Below are positions 34,594 to 41,896 of a stretch of 41,896 bases of DNA, piece after piece; within the stretch, counting starts at the first letter, position 1; every line of letters begins with the position of its first letter. Where the stretch lies: the NCBI GenBank assembly GCA_903897855.1, contig CAIUDH010000024.1, forward strand, positions 1 to 41,896, given 5' to 3'. A program made the translations under genes and the position numbers. The notes below the pieces were generated by a model. That model was not told where the DNA came from. It saw nothing but the letters and a program-made list of their open reading frames with translations, and searched no databases. The DNA is from an uncultured Bacteroidota bacterium (GTDB lineage: Bacteria > Bacteroidota > Bacteroidia > UKL13-3).

Positions 34594-35547
34594 ATGAACG
34601 ACGTAGAACGTGCACAAGATTTAGCTCAAAAGTTTAAAACACTTCAACAGGAAACCTCCAAGATCATTGTAGGTCAGACCGCTGTGGTGGAAGCCGTATT
34701 AACGGCCATTTTTTGCAATGGCCATTGCCTGCTTGTGGGTGTACCCGGCTTGGCCAAAACGCTTTTGGTACAAACCATCTCCAAGGTGCTCGATTTGAAC
34801 TATAATCGTATTCAGTTTACACCTGATTTAATGCCCGGTGATATTATAGGAAGTGAAATCTTGGATGAGAATAGAAACTTTAAGTTCATCAAAGGAGCCT
34901 TATTTGCAAATATTGTACTGGCCGACGAAATAAATCGTACCCCTCCAAAAACACAAGCAGCCCTGTTGGAAGCGATGCAAGAACGTACCATTACGGTGAA
35001 TGGCAAACAGTATATTTTACCCAATCCGTTTTTCGTTTTGGCTACTCAAAACCCTATTGAGCAAGAAGGAACCTACCCTTTGCCTGAAGCTCAATTAGAC
35101 CGCTTCATGTTTAATATCATCCTCGACTACCCTTCTTTTGCTGAAGAAGTTGATATTGTTAAGAATACGACAGTTGACCGAGAAGTGAAGTTAAACAAGA
35201 TACTTACCGCTGAAGATATTATTTCTTACCAGGCACTGGTGCGAAAAGTTACCGTGCCCGACAACGTCATTGAGTATGCCGTGAGGGTAGTGAATAAAAC
35301 ACGTAATGTAAGCGAATTTGCCAACGAAACATCTCGAAAATATGTAAGCTATGGCGCTGGCCCAAGAGCAAGCCAGTATTTGATCTTAGGCGCAAAATGT
35401 CATGCTCTTTTACGTGGCAAATATTCGCCTGACATCGAAGATGTTCAGGCCGCAGCCTATAATGTTTTACGCCATCGCATTATTAAAAATTACAAAGCAG
35501 AGGCTGAAGGCATGAGTGTTGAAACAATCATAAAAGCCTTACTTTAG
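34594..35547 (+). CDS. MoxR-family AAA ATPase
   Basis: A 317-residue AAA+ protein. Walker A is GVPGLAKT (about 48-55), Walker B with the family-specific extension is IVLADEINRTPPKTQAALLE (about 107), followed by AMQERTITVNG and the sensor-1 segment FFVLATQNPIEQEGTYPLPE; sensor 2 lies in SYGAGPRASQYLI. MoxR proteins act as chaperones that mature partners with von Willebrand domains. Its usual partner, a DUF58 protein, is encoded 1 kb away at 36608-37516 on the opposite strand. It starts 3 bases after the surA-like gene, so it is probably in the same operon. Confidence 0.94.
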   Translation: MNDVERAQDLAQKFKTLQQETSKIIVGQTAVVEAVLTAIFCNGHCLLVGVPGLAKTLLVQTISKVLDLNYNRIQFTPDLMPGDIIGSEILDENRNFKFIKGALFANIVLADEINRTPPKTQAALLEAMQERTITVNGKQYILPNPFFVLATQNPIEQEGTYPLPEAQLDRFMFNIILDYPSFAEEVDIVKNTTVDREVKLNKILTAEDIISYQALVRKVTVPDNVIEYAVRVVNKTRNVSEFANETSRKYVSYGAGPRASQYLILGAKCHALLRGKYSPDIEDVQAAAYNVLRHRIIKNYKAEAEGMSVETIIKALL

Positions 35548-35639
35548 TTCATTTTATCGTATGATTTATAGAAACGGAAAGGTTAAATATAAATCAACCC
35601 ATTATATATCGATCATCATAAAGATAAATGCTACCTGCA

Positions 35640-36551
35640 ATGCGTATAATATTCTTTGGAAATCCTGAATTTGCCGTAGCCTCATTAAAAAAACTACATC
35701 AAGCTGGCTTCGATATAATAGCCGTTGTAACGGGGCCTGATAAACCTGCCGGACGTGGATTGAAATTAAATTATTCTCCCGTGAAAGAATATGCATTACA
35801 AAATGGCCTCCCCATTCTTCAACCGGAGAAACTTAAATCACCTGAGTTTATTGAAACTTTAGAGGCGCTCAAGCCTGATTTAGGTATTGTCATTGCCTTT
35901 CGCATGCTTCCTAAAATAGTATGGAGTTTGCCAAAACTGGGAACCGTGAATTTACACTCTTCGCTACTGCCTCAATATCGAGGAGCTGCTCCCATCAATT
36001 GGGCCATCATCAATGGTGAGGAAGAAACAGGATTAACAACTTTTTTCTTGAAACACGAGATCGACACCGGAAATATAATATTCAATGAAAAAGTTTCCAT
36101 CGATGAAAATGAAAATGCTGGAGAGCTGCACGATCGGATGAAAGAAATTGGAGCCACACTAATACTAAAAACAGTGCAAGCCATTGAGCTCAACAGCTAC
36201 CCCGAAACTCCCCAACCATCGTATACTGAGCTGCAAAATGCGCCTAAAATATTTAAGTCAGATTGTATCCTGGATTTTTCTAAGAGTGCCGATGAAGTTT
36301 ACAACAAAATTAGAGGTCTGAGCCCCTACCCTGCTGCCTTTACCTATGTTGCCAACAAAGTTTTGAAAATTTATGCCACCACCAAAGAAGTTGAATCGCA
36401 TACGTTGGTGCCTGGTACCTTTAAGAAAGAAAAAAACAAATTAAAAGTGGCCGTTGCCAATGGCTACCTCAATATATTAGATTTGCAAATAGAAGGTAAA
36501 AAACGAATGGGGATTGTGGAATTTTTAAATGGGAACAGCGATTTGTTTTAG
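35640..36551 (+). CDS. fmt: Methionyl-tRNA formyltransferase
   Basis: A 303-residue enzyme that formylates initiator Met-tRNA from 10-formyl-THF. Beginning MRIIFFGNPEFAVASL, it has the catalytic set N104, H106 and D142 in VNLHSSLLPQYRGAAPI and HEIDTGNI. The C-terminal oligonucleotide-binding domain has the usual GLSPYPAAFT. An ATG four codons upstream (35628) is also possible; the internal one matches the family start. It comes 92 bases after moxR, with no def gene beside it. It is convergent with the DUF58 gene, with 56 bases between and no clear bidirectional terminator. Confidence 0.95.
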   Translation: MRIIFFGNPEFAVASLKKLHQAGFDIIAVVTGPDKPAGRGLKLNYSPVKEYALQNGLPILQPEKLKSPEFIETLEALKPDLGIVIAFRMLPKIVWSLPKLGTVNLHSSLLPQYRGAAPINWAIINGEEETGLTTFFLKHEIDTGNIIFNEKVSIDENENAGELHDRMKEIGATLILKTVQAIELNSYPETPQPSYTELQNAPKIFKSDCILDFSKSADEVYNKIRGLSPYPAAFTYVANKVLKIYATTKEVESHTLVPGTFKKEKNKLKVAVANGYLNILDLQIEGKKRMGIVEFLNGNSDLF

Positions 36552-36607
36552 ATTCCGAATCAAGAGCAAGTCTTTCGGTGCATTGCAATCAAATTAGATT
36601 CATAGGG

Positions 36608-37516
36608 CTATTTAATCATTCTCTCTCGCTTCACTAAATAGGGTGTAAGCACCTGATTAAAACCTCTTGAAATGTCAGCTTCAACAAAATCAATTCGATA
36701 CTGAGCACACTTGTTTTGTAAGGCTACAGTATAATCAATTACCGCTTTTTGATACGCTTCCTTCACTGCATTACTATGTACCTTAACATGCTGACCAGTT
36801 TCCATATCAATAAATTCATAAGGTCGGCTCTCAAAATCGAAATCAATCTCCTTGCCTTTATCGACGACATGAAATAAAATCACTTCATGCTTATTATACC
36901 GAAGATGCTGTAAGGCATCGAAAATGTTATCCTCATCATCTTTGCTATTCATCATATCACTAAAGATAACGACCATGCTTCGTTTATGTATATTCTCAGC
37001 AATTTGATGCAGTGCCACTGCGACATTAGTCGTCTTAATTTCTTTGGGTTTAATGAGTAGCTCCTCCAACTGTTGCCAGAGTAATTTTTGCTGTACGGTG
37101 CTGCTTTTCGGATTGATATGATATTTTACCTCCTCATTAAAAATGGATAATCCGAAGGCGTCACGTTGTTTTTTTAAGAGATGTACTATCGCTGCTGCTG
37201 CATACACCGAAAACTTCATCTTATTATTGATCCCTTCCGGAAAATACATAGAGGATGAATTGTCGATAAGTATCTGGCAGCGAAGGTTTGTTTCCTCTTC
37301 AAATCGTTTCACATAAAGCTTATCTGTTCTACCGTATAATTTCCAATCGATATAGCGTGTGCTCTCTCCGGTATTATATATTCTGTGCTCAGCAAACTCG
37401 ACACTGAAACCATGAAATGGACTCTTGTGTAGCCCAGTGATAAACCCTTCCACTACCTGCTTGGCAATAATGTCGAGGTTGCCATAGGCTTCTATCTCTT
37501 GTTGGTTGATGGGCAT
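36608..37516 (-). CDS. DUF58 domain protein with a von Willebrand-type MIDAS
   Basis: A 302-residue cytoplasmic protein. The segment FHGFSVEFAEHRIYNTGEST followed by RYIDWKLYGRTDKLYVK is the DUF58 signature (EFAExRxYxxGDxxRxIDW). A metal-site motif DxSxS is complete: D85, S87 and S89 in LIDNSSSM. No membrane helix is seen. DUF58 proteins partner MoxR ATPases in loci also containing BatA-type proteins; here the pair lies on opposite strands around fmt. It follows mrp by 60 bases on the same strand and may be read from the same transcript. Confidence 0.9.
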   Translation of the reverse strand: MPINQQEIEAYGNLDIIAKQVVEGFITGLHKSPFHGFSVEFAEHRIYNTGESTRYIDWKLYGRTDKLYVKRFEEETNLRCQILIDNSSSMYFPEGINNKMKFSVYAAAAIVHLLKKQRDAFGLSIFNEEVKYHINPKSSTVQQKLLWQQLEELLIKPKEIKTTNVAVALHQIAENIHKRSMVVIFSDMMNSKDDEDNIFDALQHLRYNKHEVILFHVVDKGKEIDFDFESRPYEFIDMETGQHVKVHSNAVKEAYQKAVIDYTVALQNKCAQYRIDFVEADISRGFNQVLTPYLVKRERMIK

Positions 37517-37576
37517 AAAATATTTTTATCGTTTCACAATACAGTAAATGTGTAATGGATTTGATGATGCTTCACA

Positions 37577-38632
37577 TCATCCCGCATTCATCATGGCAAT
37601 TTGTTGTGCTACATTTTGTGCTATCTGTTGCAAAGCAATGGCATCCGGACCTGTACCCAAGACGACTGGATTACCAGCATCGCCACCTTCTTGGATACTT
37701 TGATAAATAGGCACTTCTCCTAAAAAAGGAAGTTTAAATTCTTCAGCAATTTTTTTGCCCCCGTCTTTACCAAAAATATAATACTTGTTCTCAGGCAATT
37801 CGGCAGGTATAAAATAGGCCATGTTTTCTACGACTCCAAGAAGAGGAATATTGATGCCCTGCATGGCAAACATACCAATGGCTTTACGGCAATCGTTTAA
37901 ACTCACTTCTTGAGGCGTAGTTACCATGACCACACCACTAATATTCGCCGCTTGAGCAATCGTAATATGAACATCTCCGGTACCTGGAGGCAAATCGAGG
38001 ATAAGGTAGTCAAGTTCGCCCCATCTTACGTCATTCACAAATTGGCGAATCGCATTCGACACCATAGGGCCACGCCATACGACCGGTTGCATTTTATCGA
38101 CCAAAAACCCTACAGATAAAATTTTTATTCCAAATTTTTCCAAGGGAATCATATAATTCTTACCCTCGAAATCTTCTAAAAGTGGTTTCTCCTCTTCCAT
38201 TCCTAACATCAATGGGATAGAAGGACCATAAATATCTCCATCGAGTAATCCCACCTTAGCACCAAGTTGAGCCAACCCTAAGGCAAGGTTCACTGCTATC
38301 GTCGACTTGCCTACACCGCCTTTACCAGAAGCCACGGCAATAATGTTTTTGACACCCGGAAGTACGTTATTCTTATCTCTTAGAGAAGTTACCTCACTGC
38401 TCATGGTGATATTCACTTCAGCCTCCTTATCCACCAAAAATTTTACTGCATTTTCACTCGCACGATGAATCATTTCTTTCATCGGACATGCCGGGGTGGT
38501 AAGCACAATTGTGAAGGAAACTTTCTTTCCTTCAATTTCGATATTGCGAACCATTCCTAAAGTCACGATATCCTTTTTTAAATCAGGATCTTCAACGTTC
38601 ATCAGGGCTTTTAATATATCTTTTTCAGTCAT
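37577..38632 (-). CDS. mrp: Mrp/ApbC-type P-loop ATPase with an N-terminal MIP18 (DUF59) domain
   Basis: A 351-residue protein for iron-sulfur cluster delivery. Residues 1-80 form a MIP18/SufT-like domain with its cysteine C49 in TTPACPMKEM. The deviant Walker A GKGGVGKST spans 103-111, with DGDIYGPSIP next and DLPPGTGD at 213-220. In classical Mrp/ApbC the phrase ENMS is followed by a CxxC that binds a bridging cluster; here ENMAYF (269-274) is followed by IPAELPENKYYIFG with no cysteine. C49 and C248 are the only cysteines. The same text is, to my knowledge, common in Bacteroidota. A perfect 7-base hairpin overlaps its stop codon (37563-37581), without a U-tract. Confidence 0.93.
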   Translation of the reverse strand: MTEKDILKALMNVEDPDLKKDIVTLGMVRNIEIEGKKVSFTIVLTTPACPMKEMIHRASENAVKFLVDKEAEVNITMSSEVTSLRDKNNVLPGVKNIIAVASGKGGVGKSTIAVNLALGLAQLGAKVGLLDGDIYGPSIPLMLGMEEEKPLLEDFEGKNYMIPLEKFGIKILSVGFLVDKMQPVVWRGPMVSNAIRQFVNDVRWGELDYLILDLPPGTGDVHITIAQAANISGVVMVTTPQEVSLNDCRKAIGMFAMQGINIPLLGVVENMAYFIPAELPENKYYIFGKDGGKKIAEEFKLPFLGEVPIYQSIQEGGDAGNPVVLGTGPDAIALQQIAQNVAQQIAMMNAG

Positions 38633-38722
38633 TGTATGGGGGCGTTAATTATTGGTTAATTAGAATTTAGAATTTCTTATTTGAGATCAATTTATGAATA
38701 GCAAAACCAATCAATAGTTTTA

Positions 38723-40057
38723 TTATTTGAACATTGGCATATTTTTGAGACTCCGTCCCATGCCCTGAAATTTATTCATCGTCTTCATCATTTTACGCAT
38801 TTCTTCAAATTGTTTGATGAGGTCGTTTACTTCTTGAATGGTTCGCCCACTGCCTTTGGCTACACGCTGCCTTCGCGAACCTGTAAAGGTATCTGGGTGT
38901 TTTCTTTCTTCTGCGGTCATACTTGTAATAATCGCTTCAATTCCTTTGAAAGAATTCTCGTCGATATCAACGTCTTTAATGGCTTTACCAACGCCTGGAA
39001 TCATACCCATAAGATCTTTAATATTACCCATTTTTTTAATCTGCCCGAGTTGTGATAAAAAGTCGTCGAAATTAAACTCGTTCTTACTTATTTTTTTAGC
39101 CAACCGTGAGGCTTCTTCTTGGTCGAAATTCTCTTGTGCCTTCTCTACCAAACTCACGATATCACCCATGCCCAAAATACGAGAGGCCATCCGATCAGGA
39201 TAAAACACATCAATAGCATCGAGCTTTTCACCGGTTCCTACAAATTTAATGGGTTTTTGAACCACACTCATGATAGAGAGTGCTGCTCCACCTCTTGTAT
39301 CACCATCTAATTTGGTTAAGATAACACCATCAAAATTTAAGCGTTCGTTAAATGTTTTCGCCGTGTTTACAGCATCTTGACCCGTCATCGAATCGACCAC
39401 AAACAAAATTTCATGTGGATTGATGGCCGCCTTGATGCGCGCAATCTCATTCATCATTTGTTCGTCGACCGCTAAACGTCCTGCGGTATCAATAATAATT
39501 ACATCATGAACACCCAATTGTTTTGCCTCTTTTAAGGCATTTAACGCAATTTGAACCGCATCCTTATTATCTGGTTCTGCATATACTTTTACGCCAATCT
39601 GCTCGCCTAAAACTTTTAATTGGTCAATCGCTGCCGGGCGATAAATGTCGCATGCTACTAATAAGGGGTTTTTGCCTCGTTTTTCTTTTAGAAACTTGGC
39701 TAATTTCCCAGAGAACGTGGTCTTACCACTTCCTTGTAGTCCACTCATCAAGATTACCGTCGGACTGCCCTTGATATTGATATCGCGTGCCTGTCCACCC
39801 ATCAATTCGGTAAGTTGATCCTGCATAATTTTCACCATCAACTGCCCAGGTGAAACCGAGGTTAATACGTTCTGCCCCAAAGCTTCCAGCTTCACTTTGT
39901 CGGTAAAATCCTTCGCTATCTTATAGTTTACATCAGCATCCAAGAGCGCACGTCGAATTTCTTTAACTGTTTCTGCAACATTTATTTCTGTAATCCTGCC
40001 CTGACCTTTTAATACTTTAAAAGCTCTATCGAGTTTACTACTTAGATTGTCAAACAT
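38723..40057 (-). CDS. ffh: Signal recognition particle GTPase Ffh
   Basis: A 444-residue SRP54 homologue that binds signal sequences and 4.5S RNA and, with FtsY, targets membrane proteins. The helical N domain is residues 1-90; the G domain has GLQGSGKTT (106-114), DTAGRL and TKLDGDTRGGAAL; the methionine-rich M domain runs from about 325, with MGMIPGVGKA, SRRQRVAKGSGR for RNA binding, and the tail MMKTMNKFQGMGRSLKNMPMFK. Length is normal. No SRP RNA gene was recognised nearby. A TTTG-N20-TAAATTTG promoter lies directly upstream. Confidence 0.97.
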   Translation of the reverse strand: MFDNLSSKLDRAFKVLKGQGRITEINVAETVKEIRRALLDADVNYKIAKDFTDKVKLEALGQNVLTSVSPGQLMVKIMQDQLTELMGGQARDINIKGSPTVILMSGLQGSGKTTFSGKLAKFLKEKRGKNPLLVACDIYRPAAIDQLKVLGEQIGVKVYAEPDNKDAVQIALNALKEAKQLGVHDVIIIDTAGRLAVDEQMMNEIARIKAAINPHEILFVVDSMTGQDAVNTAKTFNERLNFDGVILTKLDGDTRGGAALSIMSVVQKPIKFVGTGEKLDAIDVFYPDRMASRILGMGDIVSLVEKAQENFDQEEASRLAKKISKNEFNFDDFLSQLGQIKKMGNIKDLMGMIPGVGKAIKDVDIDENSFKGIEAIITSMTAEERKHPDTFTGSRRQRVAKGSGRTIQEVNDLIKQFEEMRKMMKTMNKFQGMGRSLKNMPMFK

Positions 40058-40083
40058 AAAACTAAATTGATTTTTTTGAATTG

Positions 40084-40115
40084 CAAATTTACTGATTTAA
40101 TCCTTTTAGAACAAA
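40084..40115 (-). promoter_or_regulatory. Promoter for ffh (TTTG-N20-TAAATTTG)
   Basis: On the minus strand TTTG (40112-40115) is followed after 20 bases by an exact -7 TAAATTTG (40084-40091), 27 bases before the ATG. This is among the best matches in the window to the Bacteroidota promoter. Confidence 0.65.
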
Positions 40116-40226
40116 GGAGAAATATCAGAACCAAATCGTTTTGAAAATTTCATAATAAGTATAAAATAGCTAAAAAAGAATATTTTTATTCACGGTCTTA
40201 TACACATCTTTGTGACCGAAATTACC

Positions 40227-40964
40227 ATGTTTAAAAAACATCCATATACACTACTCCTTTTACTGGTTTTCGCCTGTAAATCTTATCATACCACACAAGT
40301 TCAGTGGACTCAATACCACTTCGAAGAAAAACAGTCTCATCTTACTCCCGACACTTCGATTCAAACTATTATTTCACCTTATAAAAACGCCATTGATTCG
40401 CAAATGAATGTAGTTGTTGGAACGAATGCTGTAGCACTATCGAGTAAAAAACCGGAAGGGAGCCTCGGTGATTTTTTCGCAGATGCCATTCGTGAACAAA
40501 CGGCTGTAATCTTCAATAAAAACATTGAAATTGCTTTCTTTAATAGTGGTGGCTTACGCATACAAGGGATCGCTAAAGGTGATATTAAAGCAACCACTCT
40601 TTATGAACTCATGCCTTTCGAAAATGAGATTGTGGTGATGGAAATCGATGGTGCTATATTACTTAAAATATTAGAATACAGTGCCAAACGTGGAGGGGAT
40701 CCGATTTCGGGAGTACGTTATACCATTCATAACGACAAACCCATTAACATCAGCATAAATGATGCTCCACTCGACTTAACCAGAAAATATACCTATGCCA
40801 CCAACGACTATTTAGCCAATGGCGGAGATAACATGAATTTTCTCAAAGAAATTCCCAAGGAAATTAAAAATATAAAATTACGTGATATGCTTTTTGCTTA
40901 TTTCAAAGCCCATCCAGAACCTTTAAACATGACTACCGATGGGCGAGTACAATTACAAAAGTAG
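40227..40964 (+). CDS. 5'-nucleotidase C-terminal domain lipoprotein
   Basis: A 245-residue protein that corresponds to the C-terminal, substrate-binding half of UshA-type 5'-nucleotidases, without the metal-binding half. The signal peptide MFKKHPYTLLLLLVFACKS ends at a cysteine that is probably lipidated. Family motifs are LGDFFADAIRE, FFNSGGLRIQGIAKGDI, LMPFENEIVVMEIDGAIL and TYATNDYLANGGDNM, the last two holding nucleotide-stacking positions. A GTG five codons upstream (40212) also opens the frame; ATG at 40227 gives the better signal peptide. Its end overlaps the next gene by 26 bases, and the two together make one complete enzyme. Confidence 0.88.
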   Translation: MFKKHPYTLLLLLVFACKSYHTTQVQWTQYHFEEKQSHLTPDTSIQTIISPYKNAIDSQMNVVVGTNAVALSSKKPEGSLGDFFADAIREQTAVIFNKNIEIAFFNSGGLRIQGIAKGDIKATTLYELMPFENEIVVMEIDGAILLKILEYSAKRGGDPISGVRYTIHNDKPINISINDAPLDLTRKYTYATNDYLANGGDNMNFLKEIPKEIKNIKLRDMLFAYFKAHPEPLNMTTDGRVQLQK

Positions 40965-41886
40965 ACGTAAATTCTTACGTGATGTAGCCGGAACCACTGC
41001 TTTCCTGGCATGCTATAGCTTTCCCAAAGAATTGCTAGCGAATTCAAATGAATACGTAAAAATCACAGTTCTACATACCAACGATTGGCACAGTAGAATA
41101 GAGCCATTCCCTGAAGATGGAGGAAAGTTTTCAGGGATGGGCGGAGCTGTATACAGAGCCCGAATTATTAGCGATATACGTAAGGTAGAAAAAAATGTCT
41201 TGTTGCTTGATGATGGCGACGTATTTCAGGGCACCCCTTATTTTAATTTCTTTGGAGGTGAACTCGAGTATAAGTTAATGAGTAAAATGGGATATGATGC
41301 TTCGACCTTAGGAAATCATGATTTTGATGCTGGGCTCGCTGGATTAAACAAACAATTACCCCATGCGAGTTTCCCTATCTTAAACGCTAATTATAACTTT
41401 GATAACACTTTACTCAAGGATAAAATTTTACCCTACAAAGTTTTCATAAGAGAGGGTATACGAATTGGAGTTTTTGGAATTGGGATTAAATTAGAGGGTC
41501 TGGTGCCGGCCAATATGTATGGAGAGGTAAGGCATAACGACCCTATTGAAACCGCTAAGAAGATATCAAAACACCTAAAAGAAGAAGAGTCTTGCGATCT
41601 CATTATTTGTCTTTCCCATTTGGGTTACAAATACAAAGACAGCACCGTGAGCGATATAATACTCGCTCAACAAACGGAAGACATTGACTTTATTATTGGA
41701 GGGCATACACACACCTTTATGGATGCGCCAGAGCGTGTCAAAAATAATGCCAATAAAGAAGTTCTTATTTATCAGGTGGGATGGGCAGGCATCAATTTAG
41801 GCCGGGTTGACTTCTATCTTGAAAAGGCTTCAAAGCGAAAATGGTCAAAGCACCATACTGTTGTTATTACTAAGAAACCAAATTAA
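40939..41886 (+). CDS. 5'-nucleotidase metallophosphatase domain protein (Tat-exported)
   Basis: A 315-residue protein that corresponds to the N-terminal catalytic half of UshA. Metal ligands are visible in order: LHTNDWHSRI, DDGDVFQG, LGNHDFDAG, CLSHLGYK and GGHTHTF, giving a dinuclear site for phosphoester cleavage. The N-terminus MGEYNYKSRRKFLRDVAGTT is a twin-arginine signal. The start lies 26 bases inside the previous gene. The partner domain is therefore encoded upstream rather than downstream, the reverse of the fused enzyme's order. The gene is complete and ends 10 bases before the window edge. Confidence 0.9.
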   Translation: MGEYNYKSRRKFLRDVAGTTAFLACYSFPKELLANSNEYVKITVLHTNDWHSRIEPFPEDGGKFSGMGGAVYRARIISDIRKVEKNVLLLDDGDVFQGTPYFNFFGGELEYKLMSKMGYDASTLGNHDFDAGLAGLNKQLPHASFPILNANYNFDNTLLKDKILPYKVFIREGIRIGVFGIGIKLEGLVPANMYGEVRHNDPIETAKKISKHLKEEESCDLIICLSHLGYKYKDSTVSDIILAQQTEDIDFIIGGHTHTFMDAPERVKNNANKEVLIYQVGWAGINLGRVDFYLEKASKRKWSKHHTVVITKKPN

Positions 41887-41896
41887 TTTAAATAAA

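Noticed and set aside
37563-37581. Perfect 7-base hairpin over the mrp stop codon as a terminator
   Set aside because: No U-tract follows on the minus strand, and the arms are simple GATGAT repeats made partly of coding sequence.
1-41896. tRNA, rRNA, SRP RNA, CRISPR array, insertion sequence or prophage
   Set aside because: The spacers were read on both strands for cloverleaf-like stems, repeated units, transposase or integrase motifs; none was found. A tRNAscan or Infernal run was not possible.

Overview
The window looks like chromosomal DNA of a Bacteroidota bacterium; the class is uncertain. The evidence is a fused ccoN-ccoO oxidase gene, a str/S10 cluster without tuf between fusA and rpsJ, an Mrp ATPase of Bacteroidota type without a CxxC, tandem SurA-like chaperones next to a MoxR ATPase, AT-rich spacers, little visible Shine-Dalgarno sequence, and many upstream sequences fitting the Bacteroidota -7 element TAnnTTTG (here TAnnTTyG). 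I see no insertion sequence, prophage, CRISPR array, tRNA or rRNA. Nearly every gene is an intact housekeeping gene.

Layout. 1-19372 is all on the minus strand: the start of an unknown secreted protein at the left edge, a PLP aminotransferase, the membrane half of respiratory Complex I (nuoH-I-J-K-L-M-N), a membrane-anchored glutathione peroxidase, a TerB-like small protein, the translation cluster rpsL-rpsG-fusA-rpsJ-rplC, a small muconolactone-isomerase-like protein, clpC and a secreted protein. 19593-36551 is on the plus strand: an Fe-S Rrf2 regulator and a UspA protein leading into a full cbb3 oxidase locus (ccoI-S-NO-Q-P-G-H plus a TauE/SafE-like membrane protein), tryptophan 2,3-dioxygenase, three consecutive SurA/parvulin-type periplasmic chaperones, a MoxR ATPase and fmt. 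36608-40057 is on the minus strand: DUF58, mrp and ffh. 40227 to the end is on the plus strand: a two-gene split 5'-nucleotidase.

How the genes fit together. The nuo genes and the cbb3 locus form an aerobic to microaerobic respiratory chain. CcoI (copper export), CcoG, CcoH, CcoS and the SafE-like protein assemble the oxidase, and the Rrf2 protein is placed to sense redox or NO upstream of them. The SurA-like trio serves outer-membrane biogenesis; MoxR and DUF58 are a known functional pair, here separated by fmt.

Most interesting: I found no clear new multi-gene system. The best candidate for something undescribed is RNA-level. The translation cluster has unusually long spacers (120-181 bases). 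The one before rplC folds into a long stem with nested and mutually exclusive hairpins, and the cluster ends at rplC with a strong intrinsic terminator instead of continuing into rplD. Other points are the nuo cluster split before nuoH, an apparent duplication of the N-terminal membrane module in CcoP, a palindrome over the Rrf2 promoter, and the 5'-nucleotidase whose two halves appear to use different export routes.
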